From Hyphomicrobiales bacterium (lineage in GTDB: Bacteria > Pseudomonadota > Alphaproteobacteria > Rhizobiales > Beijerinckiaceae): a stretch of DNA of 9,600 bases. The notes under the pieces are model-generated. The model had not been told where the DNA came from and did no database searches. It worked only from the letters and a program-made list of their open reading frames with translations. The DNA lies in NCBI GenBank assembly GCA_003164825.1, contig PLUH01000119.1, forward strand, positions 179-9,778. The letters are read 5' to 3'. The position numbers and the translations under genes are program-made. This document shows, piece after piece, positions 1 to 6,750 of this stretch (position 1 is its first letter; each line of letters begins with the position of its first letter).

Positions 1-1033
1 CGAAGTATTTCCAGGGCGACGATAGATCCTTGGCGCGCAACGCGATGCGCATCTCGACGTCGCCCGCGCGCTGGGCGAAGCGGTTAAAAATTCCCGACAG
101 GCCGGAATAGTCAGCGTCGGACTCTTTCCGGTTGCCTCCGGTCAACGGCGGCAGCTTCTCCCACGCCTCGGTTGCGAGCCTGCGATATTCGGCCAGCCCA
201 GCCTCGCCGAGAACGTCGGCGTAAAGCCAGGCCGCGTTCTCGAAGCATCCGTATTCGTCCTCGAGCTCGCGATGGAACAGATCGCGGGCGAGCGCCACTG
301 GTTCAGGACGCGCGCCCCGGGCGGCGCGGAGGTGGATGTCCCGTGCGCGTTCGAGGAGGGCGCCGCATTCGCCATCGGAATCGTCGAACCATTGGATCGC
401 GCTTTCAATCCGGTCAATCGCGCGCTCGGCGAGTTTAAGGAGGAGGCCGTCGCGTTTCGAATCGAGAGCGTCAAGCGCGTCGAGCGCCTCTTCGACACCT
501 GTGCCCCAGCCGCCCGCCTCATCGTAGCCGATATGGCCGCGCGTCTCTGTCGCCTTGTCGATCGCCTTGCTGAGGCGCGCGGCGAGCGTCTTCTCGTCGA
601 GGCTGTCGCCCGCGGATGCGATGTCCAGCTTGCGAAAGAGGGCCGGATCGCGTTCGGCAAGCTCAAGGATCATCGACACGAGCGCATCAGCCGGTTTGGC
701 CGTGAGGTGGGCGCGAATGCGCCCGAACGCACCCGTCTCCGGCACGTCGACGGCTGACTGATTGGCGGCCAGCGCGGTCGCGACCATGTGCTTGCAGAAG
801 CCGAAGTCCTCGAAAGCGGGACATGTGCATTCCCCGCCAAATGTCTCGCCTTTACGGACCAGTCTGACGCGATAGTCCTGCGTCCCCGAGACCTCTGCGA
901 GCACCCGCCCGGGCCCTACCGCGAGGAGCTCGACCCGCCCGTCACGGTGATACGCCTCGCCACGCGCGAAGGCTGCGCCGGCGACCCGCTTTAACGCCGC
1001 AATGTCAAAGCGCGGAAGGTTTCCGACCGTCAT
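1..1033 (-). CDS. SWIM zinc-finger family protein (N-terminal 344 residues, C-terminus outside window)
   Basis: The reading frame starts at ATG 1033-1031 on the minus strand and stays open to the left edge, so the C-terminus is missing. Residues 69-82 read CTCPAFEDFGFCKH, a SWIM zinc-binding signature (C-x-C, eight residues, C-x-H; ligands C69, C71, C80, H82). It is followed by a long helical, Ala/Leu/Asp/Glu-rich region (about residues 100-320) that looks like a helical-repeat scaffold; the visible part contains no catalytic motif I recognise. SWIM domains are known to bind DNA or proteins, but the role of these stand-alone bacterial proteins is largely undefined. A GGAG lies 3-4 bases before the ATG. 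The gene diverges from the plus-strand cassette across a 288-base gap holding a likely promoter and a leader hairpin. The family call is firm; the function is unknown. Confidence 0.85.
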   Translation of the reverse strand, partial: MTVGNLPRFDIAALKRVAGAAFARGEAYHRDGRVELLAVGPGRVLAEVSGTQDYRVRLVRKGETFGGECTCPAFEDFGFCKHMVATALAANQSAVDVPETGAFGRIRAHLTAKPADALVSMILELAERDPALFRKLDIASAGDSLDEKTLAARLSKAIDKATETRGHIGYDEAGGWGTGVEEALDALDALDSKRDGLLLKLAERAIDRIESAIQWFDDSDGECGALLERARDIHLRAARGARPEPVALARDLFHRELEDEYGCFENAAWLYADVLGEAGLAEYRRLATEAWEKLPPLTGGNRKESDADYSGLSGIFNRFAQRAGDVEMRIALRAKDLSSPWKYF

Positions 1034-1053
1034 GCTCCGCTCGCGTGCCTCTC

Positions 1054-1091
1054 CGCCGCTCGCCTGCGCGCCCGCCAATCGGCGAGCGGCG
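1054..1091 (-). repeat. Perfect 11-bp inverted repeat in the SWIM-gene leader
   Basis: The arms CGCCGCTCGCC (1054-1064) and GGCGAGCGGCG (1081-1091) are exact reverse complements separated by a 16-base loop. The structure sits 21-58 bases upstream of the SWIM-protein start codon, inside the transcript expected from the promoter proposed at 1172-1199. It could be an mRNA leader hairpin or an operator. No T-tract follows on either strand, so a standard intrinsic terminator is less likely. Confidence 0.6.
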
Positions 1092-1171
1092 TGATTCGCC
1101 ACTGCGCGAGAATAGCATCTGACGGGGACGCGACGAACGAGGCGAGCCACGCAGTAGTGGGCCAGTCTGAA

Positions 1172-1199
1172 ATTATCCGCTCTTGAGAATGCGCTTCAA
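1172..1199 (-). promoter_or_regulatory. Candidate sigma-70 promoter for the SWIM protein gene
   Basis: Read on the minus strand, TTGAAG (1199-1194) and GATAAT (1177-1172) are separated by 16 bases, giving 4/6 and 5/6 matches to the housekeeping consensus. The implied transcript would have a leader of roughly 130 bases containing the 1054-1091 hairpin. This is motif matching only. Confidence 0.4.
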
Positions 1200-1252
1200 G
1201 GCTGCGGCCGGCTTTCCGGGATGACCAAGGGCTTTGCCCCTAACCCGCAGAC

Positions 1253-1268
1253 TTGACACAAGGGTCAA
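1253..1268. promoter_or_regulatory. Short inverted repeat upstream of the PqqD gene, possible operator
   Basis: TTGAC (1253-1257) and GTCAA (1264-1268) form a 5-bp inverted repeat with a 6-base spacer, 54 bases before the first gene of the cassette. TTGACA at 1253-1258 also resembles a -35 box, but nothing at 15-19 bases downstream resembles a -10 box. An operator or activator site is therefore as likely as a plain promoter. I see no other gene-like structure in the rest of the 1092-1321 gap. Confidence 0.25.
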
Positions 1269-1321
1269 ATATTGCCCTTCCTGCAGCGGCGAGCGGCTGA
1301 CTTAGGAAATTCCAAGGGCGC

Positions 1322-1747
1322 ATGTCCGACCCGATCGATCTGGTTTTCTCCGCTTCCGGTCCGGAAGTCATTTTCGAGAATTTCGGCGATGAAATGGTCG
1401 TCGCTAATCTGGCGTCCGGCTTCTTTTATAGCCTCGACGGATCGGGCGCCGACATCTGGAACGCCTTGGTCGCCGGGCATACCGGACGGCAATTCATTGC
1501 GGCGTCGAGAGCCGACGCCGAAGGGGCGGCGGAGATCGCCCGCTTCATCGCCGAGCTCAGGAGCGAGGGCCTCTTGGCGGAGGCGGCCCATCCCGCGAAG
1601 CCGGACCCCGTGTCCGTCGCTGCATTCGCGCGCCCGTCGATGCAGAAATTCGATGATCTGCAGGGCCTTCTGCTGGTCGACCCGATCCACGAGGCCTCGC
1701 CTGCCGGTTGGCCCTTCGTCCAAGCTCCGGGCGAGTCGCACGGCTGA
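1322..1747 (+). CDS. PqqD-family peptide-binding protein (HPr-rel-A-type)
   Basis: A 141-residue protein. Residues about 13-87 match the small winged-helix PqqD fold: a strand pair around VVANLASGFFYSLDGSGADI (residues 26-45) followed by helices ending in ELRSEGLL (78-85). PqqD-fold proteins (RiPP recognition elements) bind leader peptides and present them to modifying enzymes. After the domain comes a tail of about 55 residues containing FDDLQGLLLVDPIHEASPAG (110-129), which I recall as typical of PqqD relatives paired with HprK-like kinases rather than of true PQQ biosynthesis. No other pqq gene is present. The start ATG 1322 has AAGGG four bases upstream. It is the first gene of a five-gene run, and the kinase begins one base after its stop. 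Partner peptide unknown. Confidence 0.85.
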   Translation: MSDPIDLVFSASGPEVIFENFGDEMVVANLASGFFYSLDGSGADIWNALVAGHTGRQFIAASRADAEGAAEIARFIAELRSEGLLAEAAHPAKPDPVSVAAFARPSMQKFDDLQGLLLVDPIHEASPAGWPFVQAPGESHG

Positions 1748-1748
1748 C

Positions 1749-2774
1749 ATGATCGAGGCGAAGCGGGGCGGCGCCATCGTGGAAGCGGCCGCTTCGGATT
1801 TCGTCCGCGCGACGGCAACCCGGCCCTTCGCGGCAAGCCGCATTGTCGAAGTCGGCCCGCTGACGATCGCGATTCACTTCGCGGACCGCGACCTCGAAGC
1901 CCTGTTCGCCGACGCCTTCTACCCGGCCCGGGCGGCAAGCGGCGCGTCCTGGTCCCTTTTCGTCCTGGCGGCCGCGGAGGGCGAGCCGCTCCCGTTGCCC
2001 GGTTTCAGCCAGGACGAGCCGGATATGCGTCTCGTGGAGAGCGCCGAGCGCTATTGTCTCTGGATGGGCCGGCATTCGCCCTCTCTATATGTTGTCGATC
2101 GGCCCAGCCGGCGCGCGGTCTGTTGGGTCACCGAGAAAAGCGCGGTCAAGGCGTGGGAGCGCTCGCGCCCCTTCCTTCCCGCGCTGCAGGCGATGTTTGA
2201 CGATTCGCCCTGGCTTGCCGTTCATGCCGCTGCGCTCGCCCTCGCGGATCGGGCGATCCTGTTTGCGGGCCCGGGGGGCGCCGGCAAGACCACGCTCAGC
2301 CTTGCGGGCCTCAGCGCCGGCTGGCGGTTTATCGGAGACGATTACGTCCTTGTCGACACTCGCGAAGACGCGCCCGCCGTGGCGCCGCTGTTCGCGACTG
2401 CGCGGCTGCGCGACGACATGGTCGCGCGCTTTCCGAACCTCGCGCGAGCGCGCACCGCCATTTCGCACGACTTCGACGAACGGCGCCACGAGCTAAGCCT
2501 GCGGGGCATTCCGGAATTGCGCGGGGGCGCGGCCCGGCTCGAGCGGCTCCTCTTTGTCGAGCGGAGCGGACATCTCGCGCCCGACTTCGCCCCGATCCGG
2601 CGCTCGAAGGTTCTGGCCGCGATGGCCGCCAACATCTTCATCGCAACCCCCGGCGCCAGGGAACCGCGGCTGCGCAAGCTATCGCGCCTCTTGACGGCGG
2701 CGCCGGTCGCCCGGTTCGATCCCGGACCCCGAATCGAGGACGCTCTCGCCGCGCTGATGGCGGACTTAAGGTGA
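1749..2774 (+). CDS. HprK-related serine kinase-like ATPase
   Basis: A 341-residue protein from ATG 1749, chosen because it begins one base after the PqqD stop; the frame is open further upstream but would overlap the PqqD gene completely. The C-terminal half has the HPr kinase-type nucleotide site: VHAAALAL (158-165), P-loop GPGGAGKTT (174-182, Lys180) and the acidic pair in GDDYVLVD (196-203, Asp197/Asp198), then a weak HprK-like signature LSLRGIPEL (249-257). The N-terminal 150 residues are an unassigned family-specific region. HprK proper phosphorylates a serine of HPr; no HPr or PTS gene is nearby. Relatives sit next to PqqD proteins and some phosphorylate peptides in lasso-peptide pathways, so a peptide, protein or small-molecule substrate is possible. 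Its TGA overlaps the GTG of the next gene. Family firm, substrate unknown. Confidence 0.8.
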   Translation: MIEAKRGGAIVEAAASDFVRATATRPFAASRIVEVGPLTIAIHFADRDLEALFADAFYPARAASGASWSLFVLAAAEGEPLPLPGFSQDEPDMRLVESAERYCLWMGRHSPSLYVVDRPSRRAVCWVTEKSAVKAWERSRPFLPALQAMFDDSPWLAVHAAALALADRAILFAGPGGAGKTTLSLAGLSAGWRFIGDDYVLVDTREDAPAVAPLFATARLRDDMVARFPNLARARTAISHDFDERRHELSLRGIPELRGGAARLERLLFVERSGHLAPDFAPIRRSKVLAAMAANIFIATPGAREPRLRKLSRLLTAAPVARFDPGPRIEDALAALMADLR

Positions 2775-3451
2775 GCGCCGCCCCGACCAGCATCAGCGTG
2801 ATCGTCCCGGTTCACAACGGGGCGGCTTTCATTTCCGAGGCGCTGCGCAGCGTGAAGAGCCAGACGCTTCCCCCCGACGAGATCATCGTCGTCGACGACG
2901 GTTCGTCGGACGGGAGCGCGGACATCGTTCGACGCGAGCATCCCGATGTCGTCTTGATCGCGCAGCCGCGCGGCGGCCCCGCCGCCGCCCGCAATGCCGG
3001 GGCGCGGCGCGCGCGCTGCGATGCGCTGGCGTTCCTCGACCACGACGATCTCTGGCCCCCGGAACGCAACTCCGCCCTGCTTGAGGCCTGGAGGGCGCAT
3101 CCCGAGGCCGACGTCGTCTGCGGCTCGTTCAGCCTGCTTCTCGGGCCCGGCGCGGGCGACGACCCACGGCTCAGGCGCGCGGAGGGCGGCCATGTCCCGT
3201 TCCTGTTCAGCGCGCTTATGATCCGCCGGTCCTGCTGGCTCGCCCAAGGCGGCATGGAAAGCGTGCGCGACTACGCGGAAGATCTCGACCTCCATCTCCG
3301 TCTGAGCGAGGCCGGCGCGAGTATCCTTTACATCGACGCCGTTACCCTGATCTACCGCATCCATGGGGCCAACCGGTCGCGCGCGGCCTCCCGCAACTCT
3401 CACGCCCTGCTCTCGGCCTTGCGCGCGGCCGTTCTGCGCCGTCGCGCATGA
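2771..3451 (+). CDS. Family-2 glycosyltransferase (first of two)
   Basis: A 226-residue GT-A-fold glycosyltransferase. It starts with SVIVPVHNGAAFI (9-21), has the nucleotide-binding acidic motif VVDDGSSDGS (40-49) and the metal-binding FLDHDDLW (88-95, a DxD-like motif), and an EDLDLHLRL segment from residue 170 where GT2 enzymes carry catalytic acids. The C-terminus ends in HGANRSR and a basic helix. No membrane segment is evident, so it should be cytosolic or peripherally membrane-attached, transferring a sugar from a nucleotide-sugar donor. The start is GTG 2771 in a GTGA overlap with the kinase stop, indicating translational coupling. At 226 residues it is a compact, single-domain member. 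Donor and acceptor cannot be read from sequence; by context the acceptor may be a peptide, lipid carrier or surface glycan. Confidence 0.85.
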   Translation: MSAAPTSISVIVPVHNGAAFISEALRSVKSQTLPPDEIIVVDDGSSDGSADIVRREHPDVVLIAQPRGGPAAARNAGARRARCDALAFLDHDDLWPPERNSALLEAWRAHPEADVVCGSFSLLLGPGAGDDPRLRRAEGGHVPFLFSALMIRRSCWLAQGGMESVRDYAEDLDLHLRLSEAGASILYIDAVTLIYRIHGANRSRAASRNSHALLSALRAAVLRRRA

Positions 3452-3464
3452 CGCGGGAACTGTG

Positions 3465-4157
3465 ATGCGCGTGTCCGTCCTTCTCGCCTGTTGGAATGCA
3501 GCCTCCTATGTCGGGGAGGCGGTGCAGTCGGTGCTGGACCAGCGTCCGGCGCCGTTCGAGGTCATCGCCGTCGACGACGGGTCGACGGATCGGTCGGCCG
3601 CCATTCTGGCGGGTTTCGGGGCGCGGCTGGTTCTGATCCGCCAGGCGAATTCGGGAGTGGGCGCCGCTCTCAACCGCGCCGTCGCCGAGGCGACGGGCGA
3701 CGCCCTCGCCTTCATCGACGCCGACGATTTGTGGACGCCAGGAAAGCTCGCCCGGCAGATTGAAGCGCTGGCGGCGGATCCGGAACTCGACGCCGTCTTC
3801 GGCTTCATGGAAACCTTTGCGAGCCCGGACTTGCCGCCGGACCAACGGTCGCGGCTGCGTATCCCGGAAAGGGCCGAGCCGGCTTTCACCAAGAACGGCA
3901 TGCTCATCCGTAGCGCCGCTTTCAACCGCTTGGGCGGATTTGATCCCGAACGGCGCAACGCCGATTTTTTCGCTTGGTACGCTCGCGCAGTCGGCGAGGG
4001 ATTCCGATGGCGCCTGCAGCCGGACGTGGTCTGCCGGCGTCGCCTTCACTCGCAAAACATGGGGCGGTTGGATCGGGAACGGCAGCGCCGCGACTATCTG
4101 CTGACGATGAAGGCGTTTCTGGACGCGCGGCGAGGGCCGCGCGCGCGCGTGTCATGA
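3465..4157 (+). CDS. Family-2 glycosyltransferase (second of two)
   Basis: A 230-residue GT2 enzyme. ATG 3465 is chosen because it is preceded at six bases by GGGA (3455-3458) and lies 13 bases after the previous stop; the open frame extends upstream but would overlap the first transferase by about 90 bases. Motifs are VSVLLACWNAASYVGEA (3-19), VDDGSTDRS (36-44) and FIDADDLW (83-90, the DxD-like metal site), with NMGR near the C-terminus aligning with NRSR in its neighbour. The two transferases share architecture and probably arose by an old duplication or from related donors, so they may add successive sugars. Its TGA overlaps the ATG of the nucleotidyltransferase gene. No signal peptide or membrane helix is seen. 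Substrate unknown. Confidence 0.85.
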   Translation: MRVSVLLACWNAASYVGEAVQSVLDQRPAPFEVIAVDDGSTDRSAAILAGFGARLVLIRQANSGVGAALNRAVAEATGDALAFIDADDLWTPGKLARQIEALAADPELDAVFGFMETFASPDLPPDQRSRLRIPERAEPAFTKNGMLIRSAAFNRLGGFDPERRNADFFAWYARAVGEGFRWRLQPDVVCRRRLHSQNMGRLDRERQRRDYLLTMKAFLDARRGPRARVS

Positions 4158-6127
4158 ACAGCCTCCCGCTGCCGGATCGCGCCCGTTGGCTGCTCGAAGC
4201 CTGCCTCAGGGATGACGGTCGCGCCGTGGAGGCTTTTGGCAAATGGCGGCGATTCGCCGATCCCGACCGGATGGAAGGGCGGGAATTGCGCCTCACGCCG
4301 CTCCTGCACGCGAACATGCGCCGGCACGGCCTTTCCGACCAAAGACTGGCGTGGATCGGGGGACAGGCAAAGCATATCTGGCTTAGCGGCGTGCTGCGCC
4401 GCAGGAAGCTGCTCCCGGTCCTCGATGTGCTCGAAGGCGCGGGCGTCGATTTCGTCGTGATCAAGGGAGCGGCTCTGAGCGCCCGCTTTCCCAAGGCGGT
4501 CGGAACCCGGCCCATGGCCGATTTCGACCTGCTCATTCACCGGTCTTCGGTTCGCGCGGCCATGGCGCTCCTCAGCGCGTCCGGCTGGAGCGGAGCGGTT
4601 GAGGCGGCGTTCTCCGACGCCGACTTGAACCGTTATCACGCTATAGATTTATGGGAGTCGAGCGGAACCTACGTCGATCTTCATTGGCGGCCGGCCGCGT
4701 CGATCGCAACTCCTCGGCACGCGGAAGGGGTAAGGGAGCGCTCGGTGGCCGCCAGCCTCGATGGTAGGCCGGTTTCGGTCGCCTCTGCGACCGACCACCT
4801 GTTCATCTTGCTGTGTCACACGTTCGAAGACGATATCGAGCGGCGCAGCGATTGGATCGCCGACGTCGATCTCCTTTTTCGCCTTGTCCCGCCCGAGGAG
4901 TGGGATTGGCGGCTCTTTCATCGGCTCGCGCGTGAGCACCAGCTCGATCGTTGGATTCGAAAGGCGCTCGCGACGATGCAGGCGGTCACCGGGCGACCCC
5001 CGCCGCCGGGCGCCTTCACGCTTCTGGGGGCTGCGCCGACGTGGCGAGGCGTGTTGCAGAATCGGGAGATCGGCCTGCGCGGACTCCCGGCATCCTCGTC
5101 CTTCGACCTTAAGGCGCGTTCGAACGGCCGCAAGGCGCGCGGCTTTGCCGGCGATGTGATCGGTCCCTCTCTCAAGCCCGAGCGCGCCGTCGCGCTCGCG
5201 CTCGAGGGCCAGCCTCTGACCGCGGCCAGAACCGAGCATCCTCGGAGGTTCGCGTTTCCCGACACAATCGTCTTTCTCGAAGGCTGGTGGTTACCGGAAG
5301 ACGGATGTCGATGGACCGACGCGGACGTCTGCGTGTTCTGCGTTCCCGTTGCGCTCGGAAAAGCCGGCGAGCCATTTCAGATGCAGATGCGGCTCGCGGT
5401 TCTTCCCGAGCTTCGCAACCGGCTACGGGCGCGGGCGTGGGCCGGCGGCCGCGTCGAAACCCTGGTTTTCCGAAGCGCTCCGGAGGCGGAAGTCTTCGTC
5501 GTGGGCGGTCGGCTGTTGCCGCGGACGGATGGCCAGGAAGGCGCTCTCGGCGTGCTGTGGCTGCGTCTGGACGGCCTGTTCACCCCGGATGAACGCCTCG
5601 CCGTCAACGATTTTACCCGGCGCGGAGTGCGAGCCGACTATATCGAAGCGCTCCTGACGTCCGAGGTCGTGGCGCGCCTCCCGATGCTCGACCATCCGCT
5701 GCCGCTTGGCGGTCCGGAGAGCGACGTCATAGCCTGGACCGGGTGGGGCGCGCCGGAAGGCTTCGGACGATGGACGGTCGGCAAAGAGTCCCGTCTTCGG
5801 TTCCGTCGGCCGGCCGAGAAAGGCGCGGCGGTCAACGCCGTCGCAATTGACATCGCCCAGGTTTTTAGCGCCGGCGGGCCGGTCGTCTTCGAGGTCCAGG
5901 TCGGGTCCGAAGCGCCTGGCCGTTTTCAGTTTCCCGAGGCATCCGGCATCGCGCGCGGCGCCGTTCCCGGCGGCGTCGTGACGGTGGCCCTACCGCCTCG
6001 CGACGCGGATCAGGCGCTGGTTGAAATCAGCATCAGAATTCGCGACCCGGCCTCGCCGCATGAGCTCGGCCTCGGAGAAGACCGCCGCCAACTCGGCCTC
6101 GTCGTCACGTCGATCGCGCCGGCGTAA
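4154..6127 (+). CDS. Nucleotidyltransferase (NTP_transf_5-like) with two tandem C-terminal beta-rich modules
   Basis: A 657-residue protein starting at ATG 4154 in an ATGA overlap with the upstream stop. Residues about 1-290 match the polymerase-beta-like nucleotidyltransferase family PF14907 as I recall it: DFVVIKGAALSARFP (99-113), the metal-binding pair in RPMADFDLLI (119-128, Asp123/Asp125), a later acidic residue in YVDLHW (173-178), then a helical segment with LLCHTFEDD (219-227) and DWIADVDLLF (233-242). Residues 290-370 are an unassigned linker. Two related modules follow, about 372-500 and 525-657. Each opens with a GW-x-x-PE-x-x-G-x-W-T pattern (GWWLPEDGCRWT at 377; GWGAPEGFGRWT at 530) and closes with an acidic/aromatic tail, SPHELGLGEDRRQLGL (634-649) in the second. 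They look like beta-sandwich domains found on glycan-related enzymes. Nucleotide specificity and target are unknown. Confidence 0.75.
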   Translation: MNSLPLPDRARWLLEACLRDDGRAVEAFGKWRRFADPDRMEGRELRLTPLLHANMRRHGLSDQRLAWIGGQAKHIWLSGVLRRRKLLPVLDVLEGAGVDFVVIKGAALSARFPKAVGTRPMADFDLLIHRSSVRAAMALLSASGWSGAVEAAFSDADLNRYHAIDLWESSGTYVDLHWRPAASIATPRHAEGVRERSVAASLDGRPVSVASATDHLFILLCHTFEDDIERRSDWIADVDLLFRLVPPEEWDWRLFHRLAREHQLDRWIRKALATMQAVTGRPPPPGAFTLLGAAPTWRGVLQNREIGLRGLPASSSFDLKARSNGRKARGFAGDVIGPSLKPERAVALALEGQPLTAARTEHPRRFAFPDTIVFLEGWWLPEDGCRWTDADVCVFCVPVALGKAGEPFQMQMRLAVLPELRNRLRARAWAGGRVETLVFRSAPEAEVFVVGGRLLPRTDGQEGALGVLWLRLDGLFTPDERLAVNDFTRRGVRADYIEALLTSEVVARLPMLDHPLPLGGPESDVIAWTGWGAPEGFGRWTVGKESRLRFRRPAEKGAAVNAVAIDIAQVFSAGGPVVFEVQVGSEAPGRFQFPEASGIARGAVPGGVVTVALPPRDADQALVEISIRIRDPASPHELGLGEDRRQLGLVVTSIAPA

Positions 6128-6305
6128 ATACGTCTCGCTCTGCACGTCGGCCGCGCCGACCCGGCCGGCGAAGTCGACCTCGACGCCGAAGGAGGCGAGC
6201 CGCGCAGCCTGATTGCCGCCGAGCCGCCGGGCTAAACGCGATCGACGCGCGCCGGTCCGATCCCTTCGCCAGCGGCCCCTCGGGGAGGATAGACTGTCTG
6301 ACGGC
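6128..6305 (-). pseudogene. Remnant of a PfkB-family sugar kinase (probable pseudouridine kinase)
   Basis: Three consecutive minus-strand frames together spell the N-terminal core of a PfkB/ribokinase-family kinase. From right to left they give LPEGPLAKGSDRRASIAFSP (about 6287-6228), then GGSAA (about 6225-6211), then QAARLASFGVEVDFAGRVGA (about 6208-6149) running on to about 6128. Restoring one base near 6226 and one near 6210 joins them into the family's typical PGGSAANQA motif followed by the GRVG motif. No start codon is evident, and everything past the first quarter of the kinase, including the catalytic GAGD region, is missing. Homology fades where the convergent nucleotidyltransferase gene ends (TAA 6125-6127). 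PfkB kinases commonly neighbour psuG, which lies upstream on the same strand, so a former pseudouridine kinase is the natural reading. A sequencing error could explain the two indels but not the missing two thirds. Confidence 0.65.
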
Positions 6306-6321
6306 GACGCAATTTGCCGAG

Positions 6322-6750
6322 CTACTCTCCAGCCGCGGCCGCCAAAGTCTGGACGACGGCGATATTCGGCAGCAAATCCTGTGGCAAACCGTGCCGCTCT
6401 TTCAGGGACTCGGCACTGTTATAAGAGATCCACACTTTCCCTTGCGAATCTTCCGCAACCAGAATTTTCAGCGGAAGGTCGATGGCCACACTCGGGGCGG
6501 CCAGCATCAGCGGCGTGCCGCCCTTCGGATTGCCGAAGATCAAGAGCTTGGTGGGAGGCATTTTCAGCCCCACCCTTTCCGCTTCGCCGCTGTGGTCGAT
6601 GAGCGCGAACAGCGTAACTCCCTTCGATTGCAGAATGGTCTTCAGCTTGTCGACCGTCTCGTCCACGGAGTGATGGCTCGGAATTTTGACGATCCCTTCC
6701 TCTTTCTGCACGGCAAGCGCCTCCGACGCGAATAGAATGGAAACCCGCAA
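6322..6750 (-). CDS. DUF302-family protein, probably exported, with disrupted signal peptide
   Basis: A 142-residue frame opening at TTG 6750, the only usable start before an in-frame stop at 6777-6775. The body matches DUF302 (PF03625): VDETVDKLKTILQSKGVTLF from residue 29, then IDHSGEAERVGLKMPPTKLL (51-70), IFGNPKGGTPLM (71-82) and DLPLKILVAED (90-100). The family is small, often periplasmic, and has no settled biochemical role. The first 14 residues end in SEALAVQ, like the end of a signal peptide, but the positive N-terminus and most of the hydrophobic core are absent. A better start, ATG 6778, encodes MKHWRPTLLFAG in the +1-shifted frame; removing one T in the TTT near 6751 would join the two. 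Either a frameshift or a sequencing error has split the signal peptide. It lies between psuG and the kinase remnant on the same strand. Confidence 0.75.
   Translation of the reverse strand: MRVSILFASEALAVQKEEGIVKIPSHHSVDETVDKLKTILQSKGVTLFALIDHSGEAERVGLKMPPTKLLIFGNPKGGTPLMLAAPSVAIDLPLKILVAEDSQGKVWISYNSAESLKERHGLPQDLLPNIAVVQTLAAAAGE

Noticed and set aside
1189..1256. Two overlapping 11-residue frames (ATG 1189 and ATG 1221) upstream of the PqqD gene as possible RiPP precursor peptides.
   Set aside because: Too short for a leader plus core, no ribosome site, and no core-like residue pattern; chance frames are expected in this gap.
1253..1281. TTGACA at 1253 as the -35 box of the cassette's promoter.
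   Set aside because: No acceptable -10 hexamer at 15-19 bases; kept only as a weak inverted-repeat/operator candidate.
1272..1748. Possible N-terminal extension of the kinase frame upstream to 1272.
   Set aside because: It would lie entirely over the PqqD gene in another frame; the extension is Arg/Ser/Pro-rich without domain signal, and ATG 1749 fits operon spacing.
2342..3403. Long minus-strand open frame (353 codons) across the kinase and first glycosyltransferase genes.
   Set aside because: It is antisense to two genes with clear motifs; its translation is Arg/Ala/Gly-rich with no recognisable domain, typical of G+C-driven shadows.
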